A stretch of 45,356 bases of DNA from CAVSUR01 sp052143655 (GCA_052143655.1 JBKQSL010000086.1:1-45356); one strand, 5' to 3'. Counted from the stretch's first letter, positions 18,941 to 27,693 are shown. Numbers and translations are program-made. The notes: a model not told the origin generated them from the letters alone.

Positions 18941-19140
18941 CACCTGTGCCGGTGAATGGCCCGTTCATCGGGTGACGCGGTGGCGCGGATGGCGCCCCGG
19001 CCGCGCACCTGCCCATCCGGAGGGGGCGAGGACGGCCGGAAAGGCTAGTGACAGCGCCGGAATGCCCCCATAGCGTCACAGCACAGGGCCACGCCGGGCA
19101 CCACCGCGCTGGCCGCGCCGCCCCGTGACAGGAGGACCTT

Positions 19141-19305
19141 ATGCAGCAGGACACCCGCGCCGACGTGCCGCAGGCTCTCGCGCAGCCGGCCGCGGCCGAG
19201 GTCGACATTAGCGAGGACCTGCGCGACCTGGGCGAGCACCCGGGCATCACCGGCGAACTGCTCGTCGAGGAGGTCTCCATCGACGGCATGTGCGGCGTCT
19301 ACTGA
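19141..19305 (+). CDS. mftA: Mycofactocin precursor peptide MftA
   Basis: A 54-aa peptide too short for common ORF cut-offs. It ends in the diagnostic IDGMCGVY, with the C-terminal Val-Tyr pair from which the redox core is made. MftC decarboxylates the Tyr and links it to Val, and MftE then releases the Val-Tyr-derived core. The leader is acidic and helical (ISEDLRDLGEH at ~23-33, ELLVEEVS at ~39-46), matching the part bound by MftB. ATG at 19141 has an excellent AGGAGG nearby. mftB follows within ~20 bases. The gene heads the plus-strand operon and faces away from mdo. Confidence 0.97.
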   Translation: MQQDTRADVPQALAQPAAAEVDISEDLRDLGEHPGITGELLVEEVSIDGMCGVY

Positions 19306-19322
19306 CGGGCCGGGTGAGCAAG

Positions 19323-19685
19323 ATGCCAGCGAGCAGCCCTGACCCGGCGAGCAGCCCTGACCCGGCGGACAGGCCGGCGGCGGCGTTCGAGCCGAGCGGC
19401 GGCTACCGGCTCAATCCGAGCGTCGCGCTGCGGCCCGAGCCGTTCGGAGCGCTGGCTTACCACTTCGGCACCAGGAAGCTCTCCTTCCTGAAGGCGCCCG
19501 GCCTGGTCGAGCTGGTACGCGGTCTCGGCGCGCACCGCAGTGTCCTGGACGCGCTGGCCGGGGTGGACGACCGGCGGCACGCGGCCTACCTGCGGGCGCT
19601 GGCCACGCTCGCCGCAGCCGACATGATCGTGCCCAAGGCCGCCGCGCCAGATATGACCGGGCCGCAGCCCGATGCGTCCTGCTGA
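19323..19685 (+). CDS. mftB: Mycofactocin peptide chaperone MftB
   Basis: About 120 aa, a PqqD-like (RRE-type) peptide-binding protein that presents MftA to MftC. The conserved core YRLNPSVALRPEPFGALAYH and KLSFLKAPGLVELVRGL (residues ~27-65) is typical of MftB. The N-terminus carries a duplicated six-residue unit (ASSPDP twice), a disordered extension that is variable in the family. ATG at 19323 is chosen; GTG at 19314 is equally possible, only 8 bases after mftA. A 15-bp tandem repeat tract separates it from mftC. Confidence 0.93.
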   Translation: MPASSPDPASSPDPADRPAAAFEPSGGYRLNPSVALRPEPFGALAYHFGTRKLSFLKAPGLVELVRGLGAHRSVLDALAGVDDRRHAAYLRALATLAAADMIVPKAAAPDMTGPQPDASC

Positions 19686-19690
19686 CCCCA

Positions 19691-19750
19691 CCCGGGCTGG
19701 CCAGTCCCGGGCTGGCAAGTCCCGGCCTGACCCGTCCCGGACCGCTAACC
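19691..19750. repeat. 15-bp tandem repeats between mftB and mftC
   Basis: About four degenerate 15-base units start at 19691, 19706, 19721 and 19736, each beginning CCCGG; the first two differ by one base. The tract lies just past the mftB stop in an otherwise tight operon. It could be slippage-derived spacer or modulate expression of mftC and beyond. Confidence 0.65.
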
Positions 19751-19850
19751 CGCCGCCCCTGCTGACCAGCCCAGGGCTGGCCGCCCCCGGCTGACCGCCG
19801 CCCGGGCAATCCGCCACGACCGCCGACGAGTGACCGGAGCTGCAACTGCC

Positions 19851-21110
19851 GTGACAACCATCAGCTGCGAGCCGTCCCGCGCCGAGCCGGTGCCAGCCCT
19901 GACGGAACAGTTCAAGGGCGGCCTGGCCGCGCCGATCTGCCTCACCTGGGAGTGGACTTACGCCTGCAACCTGTCCTGCGCGCACTGCCTGTCGTCGTCG
20001 GGCCGCCGTGACCCGGCCGAGCTGAGCACCGCGCAGATGCGCAGCGTGATCGACGAGCTGCACGACATGCAGGTGTTCTACGTCAACGTCGGCGGCGGCG
20101 AGCCAACGGTCCGGCCGGATTTCTGGGAACTGGTCGATTACGCGGTAGACAGCCAGGTCGGCGTGAAGTTCTCCACCAACGGGGTGCTGCTGACCGCGCC
20201 GCGCGCCCGGCGGCTCGCGGCGACCGACTACGTGGACGTGCAGATCTCGCTGGACGGCGCCACCCGCGAGGTCAACGACGCGGTCCGCGGCCGGGGTTCC
20301 TACGACCTGGCGCTGCGCGCGATGTCGAACCTGGCCGACGCGGGCTTCGGCGAGTTCAAGATCTCCGTGGTCATGACCCGGCATAACGTGCCCCAGCTAG
20401 ATGAGTTCGCGGCCATCGCCGAGCGGTTCGGCGCCCAGCTGCGGATCACCCGGCTGCGGCCGTCCGGCCGCGGCGCCGACGTGTGGCCGGAACTGCACCC
20501 CACCGCGGCGCAGCAGCACGAGATCTACGCGTGGCTGACCGCGCACAGCGACCGGGTGCTCACCGGTGACTCGTTCTTCCACCTCAACGCGCTCGGCGGC
20601 ACGCCGCTGCCCGGCCTGAACCTCTGCGGCGCCGGCCGGGTGGTCTGCCTGATCGACCCCGTCGGGGACGTCTACGCTTGCCCGTTCGCGATCCACGATG
20701 CGTTCCGGGCCGGCTCGGTGCGCGCCCCCGGCGGCTTCGCGGCGGTCTGGCGGACGGCGCCGCTGTTCGCCGAGCTGCGCACCGAGGGCTCGGCCGGGGC
20801 GTGCCAGTCGTGCTCGCAGTACAGCGCCTGCCAGGGCGGCTGCATGGCAGCGAAGTTCTTCACCGGCCTGCCGCTGGACGGCCCCGACCCGGAATGCGTG
20901 CTGGGGCATGGCGCGGATGCGCTGGCAGCCCTTCAGACGCCGGGCAGCCCTGGCGGCGCGCCGCGAGCGGGCAATGACCATTCGCACCGGACCCGGCCGG
21001 CCGGCCGGCGGCCGGTGGCGCTGGGCATGCCGGCCCGCAGGCACGGCTCGCCGGCATCGCGGGTCCCGGACCGGCTGTGCGACTCCAGCCCGCTGGCGGG
21101 TGCGCCGTGA
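19851..21110 (+). CDS. mftC: Mycofactocin radical SAM maturase MftC
   Basis: About 419 aa. This radical SAM/SPASM enzyme performs oxidative decarboxylation of the MftA C-terminal Tyr and then forms the Val-Tyr C-C bond. The CxxxCxxC cluster motif is CNLSCAHC (~39-46) in the conserved context ICLTWEWTYACNLSC. Other diagnostic stretches are VFYVNVGGGEPTVRPDFWEL and LTGDSFFHLNALGG. The SPASM cysteines lie in LCGAGRVVCLIDPVGDVYAC and CQSCSQYSACQGGC, followed by the MftC signature AAKFFTGLPLDGPDPEC. The C-terminal ~65 residues are Arg/Pro-rich and variable. GTG at 19851 is preferred (GGAG upstream); GTG at 19830 is an alternative. Its stop overlaps the next gene start (GTGA). Confidence 0.97.
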   Translation: MTTISCEPSRAEPVPALTEQFKGGLAAPICLTWEWTYACNLSCAHCLSSSGRRDPAELSTAQMRSVIDELHDMQVFYVNVGGGEPTVRPDFWELVDYAVDSQVGVKFSTNGVLLTAPRARRLAATDYVDVQISLDGATREVNDAVRGRGSYDLALRAMSNLADAGFGEFKISVVMTRHNVPQLDEFAAIAERFGAQLRITRLRPSGRGADVWPELHPTAAQQHEIYAWLTAHSDRVLTGDSFFHLNALGGTPLPGLNLCGAGRVVCLIDPVGDVYACPFAIHDAFRAGSVRAPGGFAAVWRTAPLFAELRTEGSAGACQSCSQYSACQGGCMAAKFFTGLPLDGPDPECVLGHGADALAALQTPGSPGGAPRAGNDHSHRTRPAGRRPVALGMPARRHGSPASRVPDRLCDSSPLAGAP

Positions 21111-23131
21111 CCGCCGCCAGGCCGCCGGCCCTGACCGACCCGGTCCAGCTCGGCGGGCGCCGCGCGCCCAGCCGGGTGATGTTCGGGCCGCACGAGACCA
21201 ACCTCGGCCGCGGCCGGGCTATCGGGGACCGGCACGCGGCCTACTACGGCCGCCGGGCGGCGGGCGGCTGCGGCATCGTCGTCACCGAGACCGCGAGCGT
21301 GCACGAATCGGACTGGCCCTATGAGCGCGCACCGCTGGCGGCCGGCTGCGGCGCCGGCTGGGCCGCGGTCGCCGCGGCGTGCCGGCCGCACGGCGCCCTG
21401 GTGCTGGCCGGCCTCGGGCACGCCGGGATGCAGGGCTCGTCGGCCTACAGCCAGGCCGCGCTGTGGGCGCCATCCCGGGTGCCGGACGCGGGCAGCCGCG
21501 AGCTGCCGATGGAGATGGAGGACGCCGAGATCGAGGCGCTGGTCGCCGGGTTCGCCGCAGCCGCCGGCCTGGCCGCGGCGGCCGGCCTGGACGGCGTCGA
21601 GATCAACGCCGGGCAGCACTCGCTGCTGCGGCAGTTCCACTCCGGGCTGACAAACCAGCGCGGTGACGCCTACGGCGAGGACCGGCTGCGGCTCACCGAG
21701 CGGGTGCTGCGCGCCGTCCGGGACCGGCTGCCGCCCGGCAGCGTGCTCGGGCTGCGGCTGTGCTGCGACGAACTGGCTCCCTGGGCCGGGGTGACACCGG
21801 AGATGGCCGCAGAGCAGGCCGCCCGGCTGGCCGGGCGGGCCGACTACATCGCCGTGGTGCGCGGCTCGATCTACTCGGTGCCCGCCACCCGTCCCGACCT
21901 GCACACCGAGCCTGGCCACACGATCGGGCTGAGCCGGGACGTGCGGGCGGCGGTCGCAGGAGCCGCCGCGGTGGCCGCGGCCGGCAGCATCGTGGACCCG
22001 GCGCAGGCGCAGCAGGCGCTGGCCGGGCAGGCCGCCGACCTGGCCGAGATGACCAGGGCGCAGATCGCCGAGCCGGACCTGGTCGCGCTGATCCGGGCCG
22101 GCCAGCAGGACCGGATCCGGCCCTGCGTGCTGTGCAATCAGGCCTGCATGGTCCGCGACAACAGGAACCCGGTGATCAGCTGCATCGTCGAGCCGGACAG
22201 CGGCCACGAACTCAGCGCGCTGCCGCTGCCCGCCGCCAGCCAGCCCCGGCCGGCGCCCGTGCTGGTGGTAGGCGGCGGCCCGGCCGGGATGGAAACCGCG
22301 CGGCTGCTGGCCGCGGCCGGGTATCCGGTCCGGCTGGCCGAGCGCGGGCCTGCGCTCGGCGGCATGCTGGCGACGGCGGCCGACGTGCACGGCCGCGGCC
22401 GGCTGGCCGACGCGGTGGACTGGTGGCGACGGGAACTTTCCCGGCTCGGCGTGACGGTGCAGCTCGAGCATGAGGTCAGCGCCGCCGAACTGGACGCCGC
22501 GCTGGCCGACGGCGGGCGGGCGGTGCTGGCCACCGGCTCGGTTCCCGGCCCGCGCGATTACCGCACCGAGCCGGGCGCGCAGGTCGTGGAGGCCGCGGAC
22601 CTGCTCGCGCTGGTCCGGGCCGGGCGCCTCGGCGAGCTGCCGGACGGCCGGGCGGTGGTCTTCGATCCGGTCGGCGGGCCGGCCGGAGTCGGGATCGCCG
22701 AGCTGCTCGCCGCGCACGGCCGGCCAGTCTCGATCGTGACCCAGGATCAGATAGCCGGCACCCAGCTGGCCCTGACCGGGGACCTCGCCGAGGCCAACTC
22801 CCGGCTGCAGCGCGCGGGGGTGAGCCGGGAGCTGCGCAGCCTGCTGCGCGCGGTGACCGCGGACCAGGTGCTGCTCGAAGACCGGTGGACTGGCGAGCAG
22901 CGCACGCTGGGCTGCGGGTTCGTCGTGCACTGCGGGCACCGGCTGCCCCGGCAGGCACTGCACGAGCACCGGCCGGGCATGCTGCGGGCCGGAGACTGCG
23001 TGGCACCGCGGACGGTGCTCGAGGCCGTGCTGGAGGCCCGGCGGGCCGCGCTGGCGATCAGCGCGGCCGACGAGCTCGTGCACGGGCCCGCCGCGCCCGC
23101 GGCACTGACCGGGAGCGGAGCGGCCCGGTGA
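21107..23131 (+). CDS. Mycofactocin-system OYE/FadH-like iron-sulfur flavoprotein 1
   Basis: A 674-aa protein with the architecture of 2,4-dienoyl-CoA reductase. An N-terminal FMN-binding OYE TIM barrel (~10-335) leads to a 4Fe-4S motif with Cys ~340, 343, 347 and 359. A C-terminal FAD/NAD(P) Rossmann part has VLVVGGGPAGMETARLLAAA at ~385-404. At the usual OYE proton-donor site, where many members have H-G-Y, it reads Q-H-S (~170-172), so the catalytic His/Tyr pair appears altered. GTG at 21107 overlaps the mftC stop by 4 bases and its own stop overlaps the next gene by 4. Families of this type have been noted in mycofactocin gene sets, but their reaction is unknown. A role in cofactor finishing or electron transfer to the adjacent ETF is inferred. 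Confidence 0.88.
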   Translation: MTAARPPALTDPVQLGGRRAPSRVMFGPHETNLGRGRAIGDRHAAYYGRRAAGGCGIVVTETASVHESDWPYERAPLAAGCGAGWAAVAAACRPHGALVLAGLGHAGMQGSSAYSQAALWAPSRVPDAGSRELPMEMEDAEIEALVAGFAAAAGLAAAAGLDGVEINAGQHSLLRQFHSGLTNQRGDAYGEDRLRLTERVLRAVRDRLPPGSVLGLRLCCDELAPWAGVTPEMAAEQAARLAGRADYIAVVRGSIYSVPATRPDLHTEPGHTIGLSRDVRAAVAGAAAVAAAGSIVDPAQAQQALAGQAADLAEMTRAQIAEPDLVALIRAGQQDRIRPCVLCNQACMVRDNRNPVISCIVEPDSGHELSALPLPAASQPRPAPVLVVGGGPAGMETARLLAAAGYPVRLAERGPALGGMLATAADVHGRGRLADAVDWWRRELSRLGVTVQLEHEVSAAELDAALADGGRAVLATGSVPGPRDYRTEPGAQVVEAADLLALVRAGRLGELPDGRAVVFDPVGGPAGVGIAELLAAHGRPVSIVTQDQIAGTQLALTGDLAEANSRLQRAGVSRELRSLLRAVTADQVLLEDRWTGEQRTLGCGFVVHCGHRLPRQALHEHRPGMLRAGDCVAPRTVLEAVLEARRAALAISAADELVHGPAAPAALTGSGAAR

Positions 23132-25110
23132 GCGGGGCCGGGCGGTACCGGTACCTGTTCTCGCCGCTGCGAGTGGGCCCGCTGGTGGTACGCAACCGGA
23201 TCGTGTTCTCCGCGCACCTGACCAATTACGCGCAGGACGGCATGCCCAGTCAGCAGCACGCCGATTACTACGCGGCCCGGGCCGCGGGCGGGGTCGGGCT
23301 GATCATTACCGAGGAGCACTCGACGCATCCGACCGACTGGCCCTACGAGAAGCTGATCCACGGCTTCTACCGGGCGGTCATCCCCGGCTACCGGAAGATG
23401 ACAGCAGCAGCACACGCGCACGACGTGCCGATCTTCGCCCAGCTGAACCACAACGGCGGCCAGGCGTCGTCGATGTACTCCCGGCTTCCGGTGTGGGCGC
23501 CCAGCCCGGTGCCCGACCCGATGTTCCGCGAGGTGCCCAAGGCGGTCGAGCAGCACGAGATCGCTCAGATCGTGGCCGGCTACGGCACCGTCGCCGGGCA
23601 CTGCGCGGAGGGCGGGTTCGACGGCGTCGAACTGCAGTGCTCGCACTCCTCCATCGTGCGCGGGTTCCTGTCGCCGGCGACGAACAAGCGCACCGACGGC
23701 TACGGCGGCTCACTGGAGCGGCGCGCGCGGATCCTGCTGGAGATCATCGACGTGGTCCGGGAGGCGATCGGCCCCGACCGCGCGCTCGGGGTGCGGATCT
23801 GCGGTGACGAGCTGATCGAGGGCGGGTCCACGCTCGCCGAGGCAGTCGAGGTGGCCAAGATCGTGGAGGCCACCGGCCAGGTGGACTACATCAACACCTC
23901 GATCGGCGTGGCCACCGCGACGCTGTTCATGATCGAGGCGTCGATGAGCATCCCGCCCGGCTACGCGCTGTTCATCGCCAACGCGATCCGCAAGGAGGTC
24001 CGGCTGCCGGTGATCGGGGTCGGCCGGATCAAGGACCCGGTCCAGGCCGAGCGCGCGCTCGCCGACGGGCACTGCGACCTCGTCGGCGTGGTCCGCGGGC
24101 AGATCGCCGATCCCGACTTCGCCGCCAAGGCCCGGTCGGGAAACGCCACCCAGATCCGCACCTGCCTGTCCTGCAACCAGGAATGCGTCGGCCGGATGGG
24201 CCTGAACCGGTGGCTGGGCTGCATCGAGAACCCGCGCACCGGCCGGGAGGCGGTGCCGGTCGCGCCGCCGCGGCGCCGCGGCAGGCGCGTGATCGTGGTC
24301 GGCGGCGGGCCTGCCGGGCTGCAGGCGGCCGCCACTGCGGCGCAGCGCGGCCATCAGGTCACGCTGCTCGAACGCCAGCCGCGCACCGGCGGCCAGGTGG
24401 CCGTGGCCGCGTCGGTGCCGTCCCGGGCCGAGTTCCTGGACGTGGTGCGGAACCTGGCCGCCGAATGCCAGCGCTGCGGAGTGCAGATCAAGACCGGCAC
24501 GCCGGCTACCGCGCAGTCGCTGCGCGAGCAGGAACCGGACGCCGTCGTGCTGGCTACCGGGGCCCGGCCGCAGCCGCCGTACTGGGCGGGCGGGCACCCG
24601 CGGGTGATCGACGTCCGCGACGTGCTCGAAGGCCGCGCCGAGCCGTCCGGGGAGGTGATCGTGGTCGATGATCTCGGCTTCCACCAGGCGACCAGCGTCG
24701 CCGAGCTGCTCGCCGACCGCGGCTGCTCGGTGGAGATCATTACCGCCGGCATGGTCGTGGGCCAGGATCTCGGCATCACCCTGGATATGGAGACGTTCAA
24801 CGTGCGCGCGCACGCCAAGGGCATCCGGCAGGCCACCGACCTGGTCGTGATCGGCGCGGCCGGGCGCGAGGAGGGCGACGGCGGCGGCCAGGATGGCGTC
24901 ACGCTGTCGCTGCTGCACCACCCCACCGGCCAGCCTGCGGAGCGGGACTGCGACTGGGTGGTGTGCGCGGTTCACCAGGCACCCGAGGACGAGCTGTGGC
25001 AGGAGCTGAAGGCCGCGTCGTTCGAGGTGCACCGGGTCGGTGACTGCGTCACGCCCCGCCGGGCGCACGCCGCCGTGATCGAGGGGCACCGGGTGGCGGT
25101 GGCGCTATGA
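23128..25110 (+). CDS. Mycofactocin-system OYE/FadH-like iron-sulfur flavoprotein 2
   Basis: A 660-aa paralogue of the preceding gene, better conserved. The TIM barrel begins YLFSPLRVGPLVVRNRIVFS, with QLNHNGGQAS (~105-114) and FLSPATNKRTDGYGGSLERR (~180-199) at FMN/substrate positions. Fe-S cysteines are at ~346, 349, 353 and 365. The FAD Rossmann motif is VIVVGGGPAGLQAA. The proton-donor region reads H-S-S (~173-175): His is kept but the Tyr of H-G-Y is replaced by Ser. This suggests it is not a standard ene-reductase. GTG at 23128 and its stop overlap both neighbours by 4 bases (GTGA, ATGA). Two tandem diverged copies may act as a heterocomplex. Function is inferred as redox processing of mycofactocin or electron entry into FixAB. 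Confidence 0.9.
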   Translation: MSGAGRYRYLFSPLRVGPLVVRNRIVFSAHLTNYAQDGMPSQQHADYYAARAAGGVGLIITEEHSTHPTDWPYEKLIHGFYRAVIPGYRKMTAAAHAHDVPIFAQLNHNGGQASSMYSRLPVWAPSPVPDPMFREVPKAVEQHEIAQIVAGYGTVAGHCAEGGFDGVELQCSHSSIVRGFLSPATNKRTDGYGGSLERRARILLEIIDVVREAIGPDRALGVRICGDELIEGGSTLAEAVEVAKIVEATGQVDYINTSIGVATATLFMIEASMSIPPGYALFIANAIRKEVRLPVIGVGRIKDPVQAERALADGHCDLVGVVRGQIADPDFAAKARSGNATQIRTCLSCNQECVGRMGLNRWLGCIENPRTGREAVPVAPPRRRGRRVIVVGGGPAGLQAAATAAQRGHQVTLLERQPRTGGQVAVAASVPSRAEFLDVVRNLAAECQRCGVQIKTGTPATAQSLREQEPDAVVLATGARPQPPYWAGGHPRVIDVRDVLEGRAEPSGEVIVVDDLGFHQATSVAELLADRGCSVEIITAGMVVGQDLGITLDMETFNVRAHAKGIRQATDLVVIGAAGREEGDGGGQDGVTLSLLHHPTGQPAERDCDWVVCAVHQAPEDELWQELKAASFEVHRVGDCVTPRRAHAAVIEGHRVAVAL

Positions 25111-26081
25111 CGATCCCAGCGCAGATCGAGATCCTGGCCGTGGTCGTGGTGCGGGACGGCGAGCTGCCGGCAGGCGCCGAGGAGGTGACCGCCGAGGCGG
25201 ACGGCGCGGTGCTGCTGGCCGGGTCGGGAACCCGCGCGGCGGCCGGCCAGCTGGCCTGTGCCAGCCGGGTCTGGCTGCTGGAGCAGCCTGTCGTCGCCCC
25301 GGCCGCGCTGGCCGGCGCACTGGCGCAGGTGCTGTCGGACGTGGACATCGTGCTGCTGCCCGCCTCCCCCGACGGGCGCGACCTGGCGCCGCGGCTGGCG
25401 CTGGCGACGGGCCGGGCGCTGCTGGCAGGCGCCGTCCGGTGCACGCCGGAGGAAGTCGAGGTGACCAGGCTCGATGACCGGCTCTCGGTCCGGGTCGGGG
25501 TGGACGTGCCGGTGGTGGTGACACTGCGGCCCGGCAGCCGCGGCACGCCGGGCCCGGCAGCATCAGCACAGGTCAGCGGACTGTCAGCGACAGCCGACGG
25601 GACCGGGCGGGACGCCGGGTGCATCGAGGTGCTGCAGCCCGAGCCCGCCGCCGCGGACCTGGCCGAGGCCCGCCGGATCGTCGGCGGCGGCGCGGGACTG
25701 GTGCCGGCCGGAGCCGACGGCGCAGCCGTGATGGCGCTGCTGGCTGACGTCGGCGCGGCCCTGGAGGCGAGCGCGGGCGCCACCAGGGTGGTGACCGACG
25801 CCGGCTGGATGAGCTACGACCGGCAGATCGGCACGACCGGGGTTGCTGTCAGCCCGGAGCTGTACGTGGCGTTCGGCATCTCGGGCGCCGCGCAGCATGT
25901 CGGCGGGCTCGGCACGCCCGAGCACGTGGTGAGCGTCAACACCGACGCGTCCTGCCCGATGACGGCGATGGCCGACCTGGGCATCGTCGCCGATGCGCCG
26001 GCGGTCCTGGCCGAGCTGGCCAGGCGGCTGGGCGTGCGCGGCCCGGCGGCCCGGACCGAGGAGGCAGCTCATGCCGGATGA
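25107..26081 (+). CDS. fixB: Electron transfer flavoprotein alpha subunit (FixB-like)
   Basis: A 324-aa ETF alpha/FixB family protein. The C-terminal FAD-binding domain is clear: TDAGWMSYDRQIGTTGVAVS, YVAFGISGAAQH, and VNTDASCPMTAMADLGIVAD. The N-terminal domain is diverged. With FixA it forms a flavoprotein heterodimer that carries electrons between dehydrogenases and a quinone reductase. ATG at 25107 overlaps the OYE2 stop (ATGA), and its end overlaps fixC by 11 bases. The gene order here is B-C-X-A rather than the common A-B-C-X. Its position inside the mft operon suggests dedication to mycofactocin or to the two OYE proteins. Confidence 0.92.
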   Translation: MTIPAQIEILAVVVVRDGELPAGAEEVTAEADGAVLLAGSGTRAAAGQLACASRVWLLEQPVVAPAALAGALAQVLSDVDIVLLPASPDGRDLAPRLALATGRALLAGAVRCTPEEVEVTRLDDRLSVRVGVDVPVVVTLRPGSRGTPGPAASAQVSGLSATADGTGRDAGCIEVLQPEPAAADLAEARRIVGGGAGLVPAGADGAAVMALLADVGAALEASAGATRVVTDAGWMSYDRQIGTTGVAVSPELYVAFGISGAAQHVGGLGTPEHVVSVNTDASCPMTAMADLGIVADAPAVLAELARRLGVRGPAARTEEAAHAG

Positions 26082-27384
26082 CGTGCTGACCGTCGACGCG
26101 GTGGTCGTCGGCGCCGGCCCCGCCGGGGCGGCGGCGGCCCTGGAGCTGGCCCGGGCGGGCCGCAGCGTGATCCTGGTGGAGCGCGGGCCGTTCCCGGGAG
26201 CGAAGAACGTCTTCGGCGGCGTGGTGTACGGCCGGATCCTCGACGAGGTCCTGCCGCAGTGGTGGACGGAGGTGCCAGTGCAGCGCTGGGTGACCCGGCG
26301 CTCCACCATGCTGATGACGCCGACCCAGGCGCTGACCATCGATTACCGCACCAGCGCCTGGAACCGCGCGCCCTACAACGGGATGACCACCTACCGCGCC
26401 GAGTTCGACTCCTGGCTGGCCGGCAAGGCGGTGGCGGCCGGGGCCCGGCTGGTGACCTCCACCGTCGCCACCGGCCTGCTGCGCGATCCGGCCGGCCGGA
26501 TTGCCGGAGTGCGCACCGACCGGGCGAATGGCGACATCCGGGCCCGGGTAGTGATCGCCTGCGACGGGGTGAACTCGTTCCTGGCCAAGGAGGCTGGGCT
26601 GCTGCCGCGCACCAGCCCGGCGCACACCACCCTGGGGGTCAAGGAGATCCTGGCGCTCCCCCGCGAGGTCATCGACGAGCGGTTCGGCCTGATCGGCGAC
26701 CAGGGCCTCGACATCGAGATGGTCGGCTGCACCAGCGGGATCCCCGGCGGCGGCTTCCTGTACACCAACCTGGACACGGTCAGCGTCGGCGTCGTGGTCG
26801 GGCTGGAAGGGCTGGCCGCGGCCCGGACGCGGCCCGAGGAACTGGTCGCCGGGGTGAAGTCGCACCCGGCCATCGCCCCGTACCTGCGGGGCGCGGAACT
26901 GAAGGAGTACTCGGCCCACCTGGTCCCCGAGGGCGGTTACCGGTCCATGCCGCGGCTGGCCATCGACGGCATGATGGTGGCCGGCGACGCCGCCTCGATG
27001 TGCCTGGCGGCCGGGCTGTGGCTGGAGGGCGTCAACTTCGCGATCGGCGCCGGGCTGGCCGCCGGCCGGACCGCCGCCGAGGCGATCACGGCCGGCGACA
27101 CCTCAGCCCGCGGGCTGGCCGGATACCGGCAGCGGCTGGAGTCGTGCTTCGTGCTGGCCGATCACAAGCGGCTGCGCAACGCCGCCGACATCGTGCTCGC
27201 CGACCGGATGCAGCGGTCCTATCCCGGCCTGGCCTGCGACTTCGCCGAGCAGGTCTTCACCGTCACCAACCCGCATCCCAAGCTGGGCATGGCCAGGGAG
27301 TTCTTCCGGGCAGTCAGCAGCAACAAGGTCGCGTGGCGGCACCTGGCGAAGGACGGCTGGCAGGCCATGCGGGCATTCCGGTGA
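26071..27384 (+). CDS. fixC: FixC-like ETF:quinone oxidoreductase flavoprotein
   Basis: A 437-aa FAD protein of the FixC/ETF-QO family. The N-terminal dinucleotide motif is VVVGAGPAGAAAALELARAG (~11-30), with ERGPFPGAKNVFGG just after. The later FAD segment MMVAGDAASMCLAAGLWLEG is conserved. It lacks the C-terminal 4Fe-4S domain of single-chain ETF-QO, which is supplied by the FixX protein encoded 12 bp downstream. In known systems FixCX passes electrons from FixAB to the membrane quinone, so this is a plausible respiratory outlet for the cluster. ATG at 26071 has GGAGG close upstream and overlaps fixB by 11 bases. Confidence 0.93.
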   Translation: MPDDVLTVDAVVVGAGPAGAAAALELARAGRSVILVERGPFPGAKNVFGGVVYGRILDEVLPQWWTEVPVQRWVTRRSTMLMTPTQALTIDYRTSAWNRAPYNGMTTYRAEFDSWLAGKAVAAGARLVTSTVATGLLRDPAGRIAGVRTDRANGDIRARVVIACDGVNSFLAKEAGLLPRTSPAHTTLGVKEILALPREVIDERFGLIGDQGLDIEMVGCTSGIPGGGFLYTNLDTVSVGVVVGLEGLAAARTRPEELVAGVKSHPAIAPYLRGAELKEYSAHLVPEGGYRSMPRLAIDGMMVAGDAASMCLAAGLWLEGVNFAIGAGLAAGRTAAEAITAGDTSARGLAGYRQRLESCFVLADHKRLRNAADIVLADRMQRSYPGLACDFAEQVFTVTNPHPKLGMAREFFRAVSSNKVAWRHLAKDGWQAMRAFR

Positions 27385-27396
27385 GGAGCCGAGACG

Positions 27397-27687
27397 ATGA
27401 GCTACGCCGACGTGTCGTTCGACCAGCGGATGGCGAGCGTGGAGTTCCGGGTCGCGGAACGGGCGCACATCACGGTCGACTCCGACGTCTGCCGGTCCTG
27501 CACGACCCGGGAATGCGTGCACGCCTGCCCGGCCAGCCTGTTCGTGCCCACCACCGACGGCGGCATCCTGTTCAACTATGAGCAGTGCTTCGAATGCGGC
27601 ACCTGCTACCAGGTATGCAACCGCGAGGGAGCCATCTCGTGGAGCTACCCGTCCGGCGGCGACGGCGTCGTGTTCCGGAGAGGATGA
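27397..27687 (+). CDS. fixX: FixX-like ferredoxin
   Basis: A 96-aa ferredoxin-like protein, the Fe-S partner of FixC. Cysteines are at ~32, 35, 40, 44 and ~64, 67, 70, 74. The second set (CFECGTCYQVC) is the typical 4Fe-4S binding group; the first is less regular but may hold a second cluster or be vestigial. It ends with the family segment EGAISWSYPSGGDGVVFR. ATG at 27397 is preceded by GAGGAG. fixA starts 6 bases after its stop. Confidence 0.94.
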   Translation: MSYADVSFDQRMASVEFRVAERAHITVDSDVCRSCTTRECVHACPASLFVPTTDGGILFNYEQCFECGTCYQVCNREGAISWSYPSGGDGVVFRRG

Positions 27688-27693
27688 GCAACC

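Larger units (their letters stand above)
18663..19140. promoter_or_regulatory. Divergent control region between mdo and mftA
   Basis: No gene is credible in these 478 bp. The region holds the 34-bp palindrome (18846-18879), the 12-bp-spaced direct repeats CCGCTGAACGG (18918, 18930) and an inverted TGAA/TTCA element near 18952-18967. The mftA Shine-Dalgarno AGGAGG is at ~19131. Divergent promoters must lie here, but I could not assign -10/-35 boxes with confidence. Confidence 0.6.

Noticed and set aside
18873..19289. 138-codon minus-strand frame in the mdo-mftA region, considered as a missing mftR
   Set aside because: No TetR helix-turn-helix; it overlaps the palindrome and runs antisense to mftA.
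20933..23083. 716-codon minus-strand frame over mftC end and OYE1
   Set aside because: Shadow of high-GC coding DNA; no domain, while the plus strand has clear Fe-S and Rossmann motifs.
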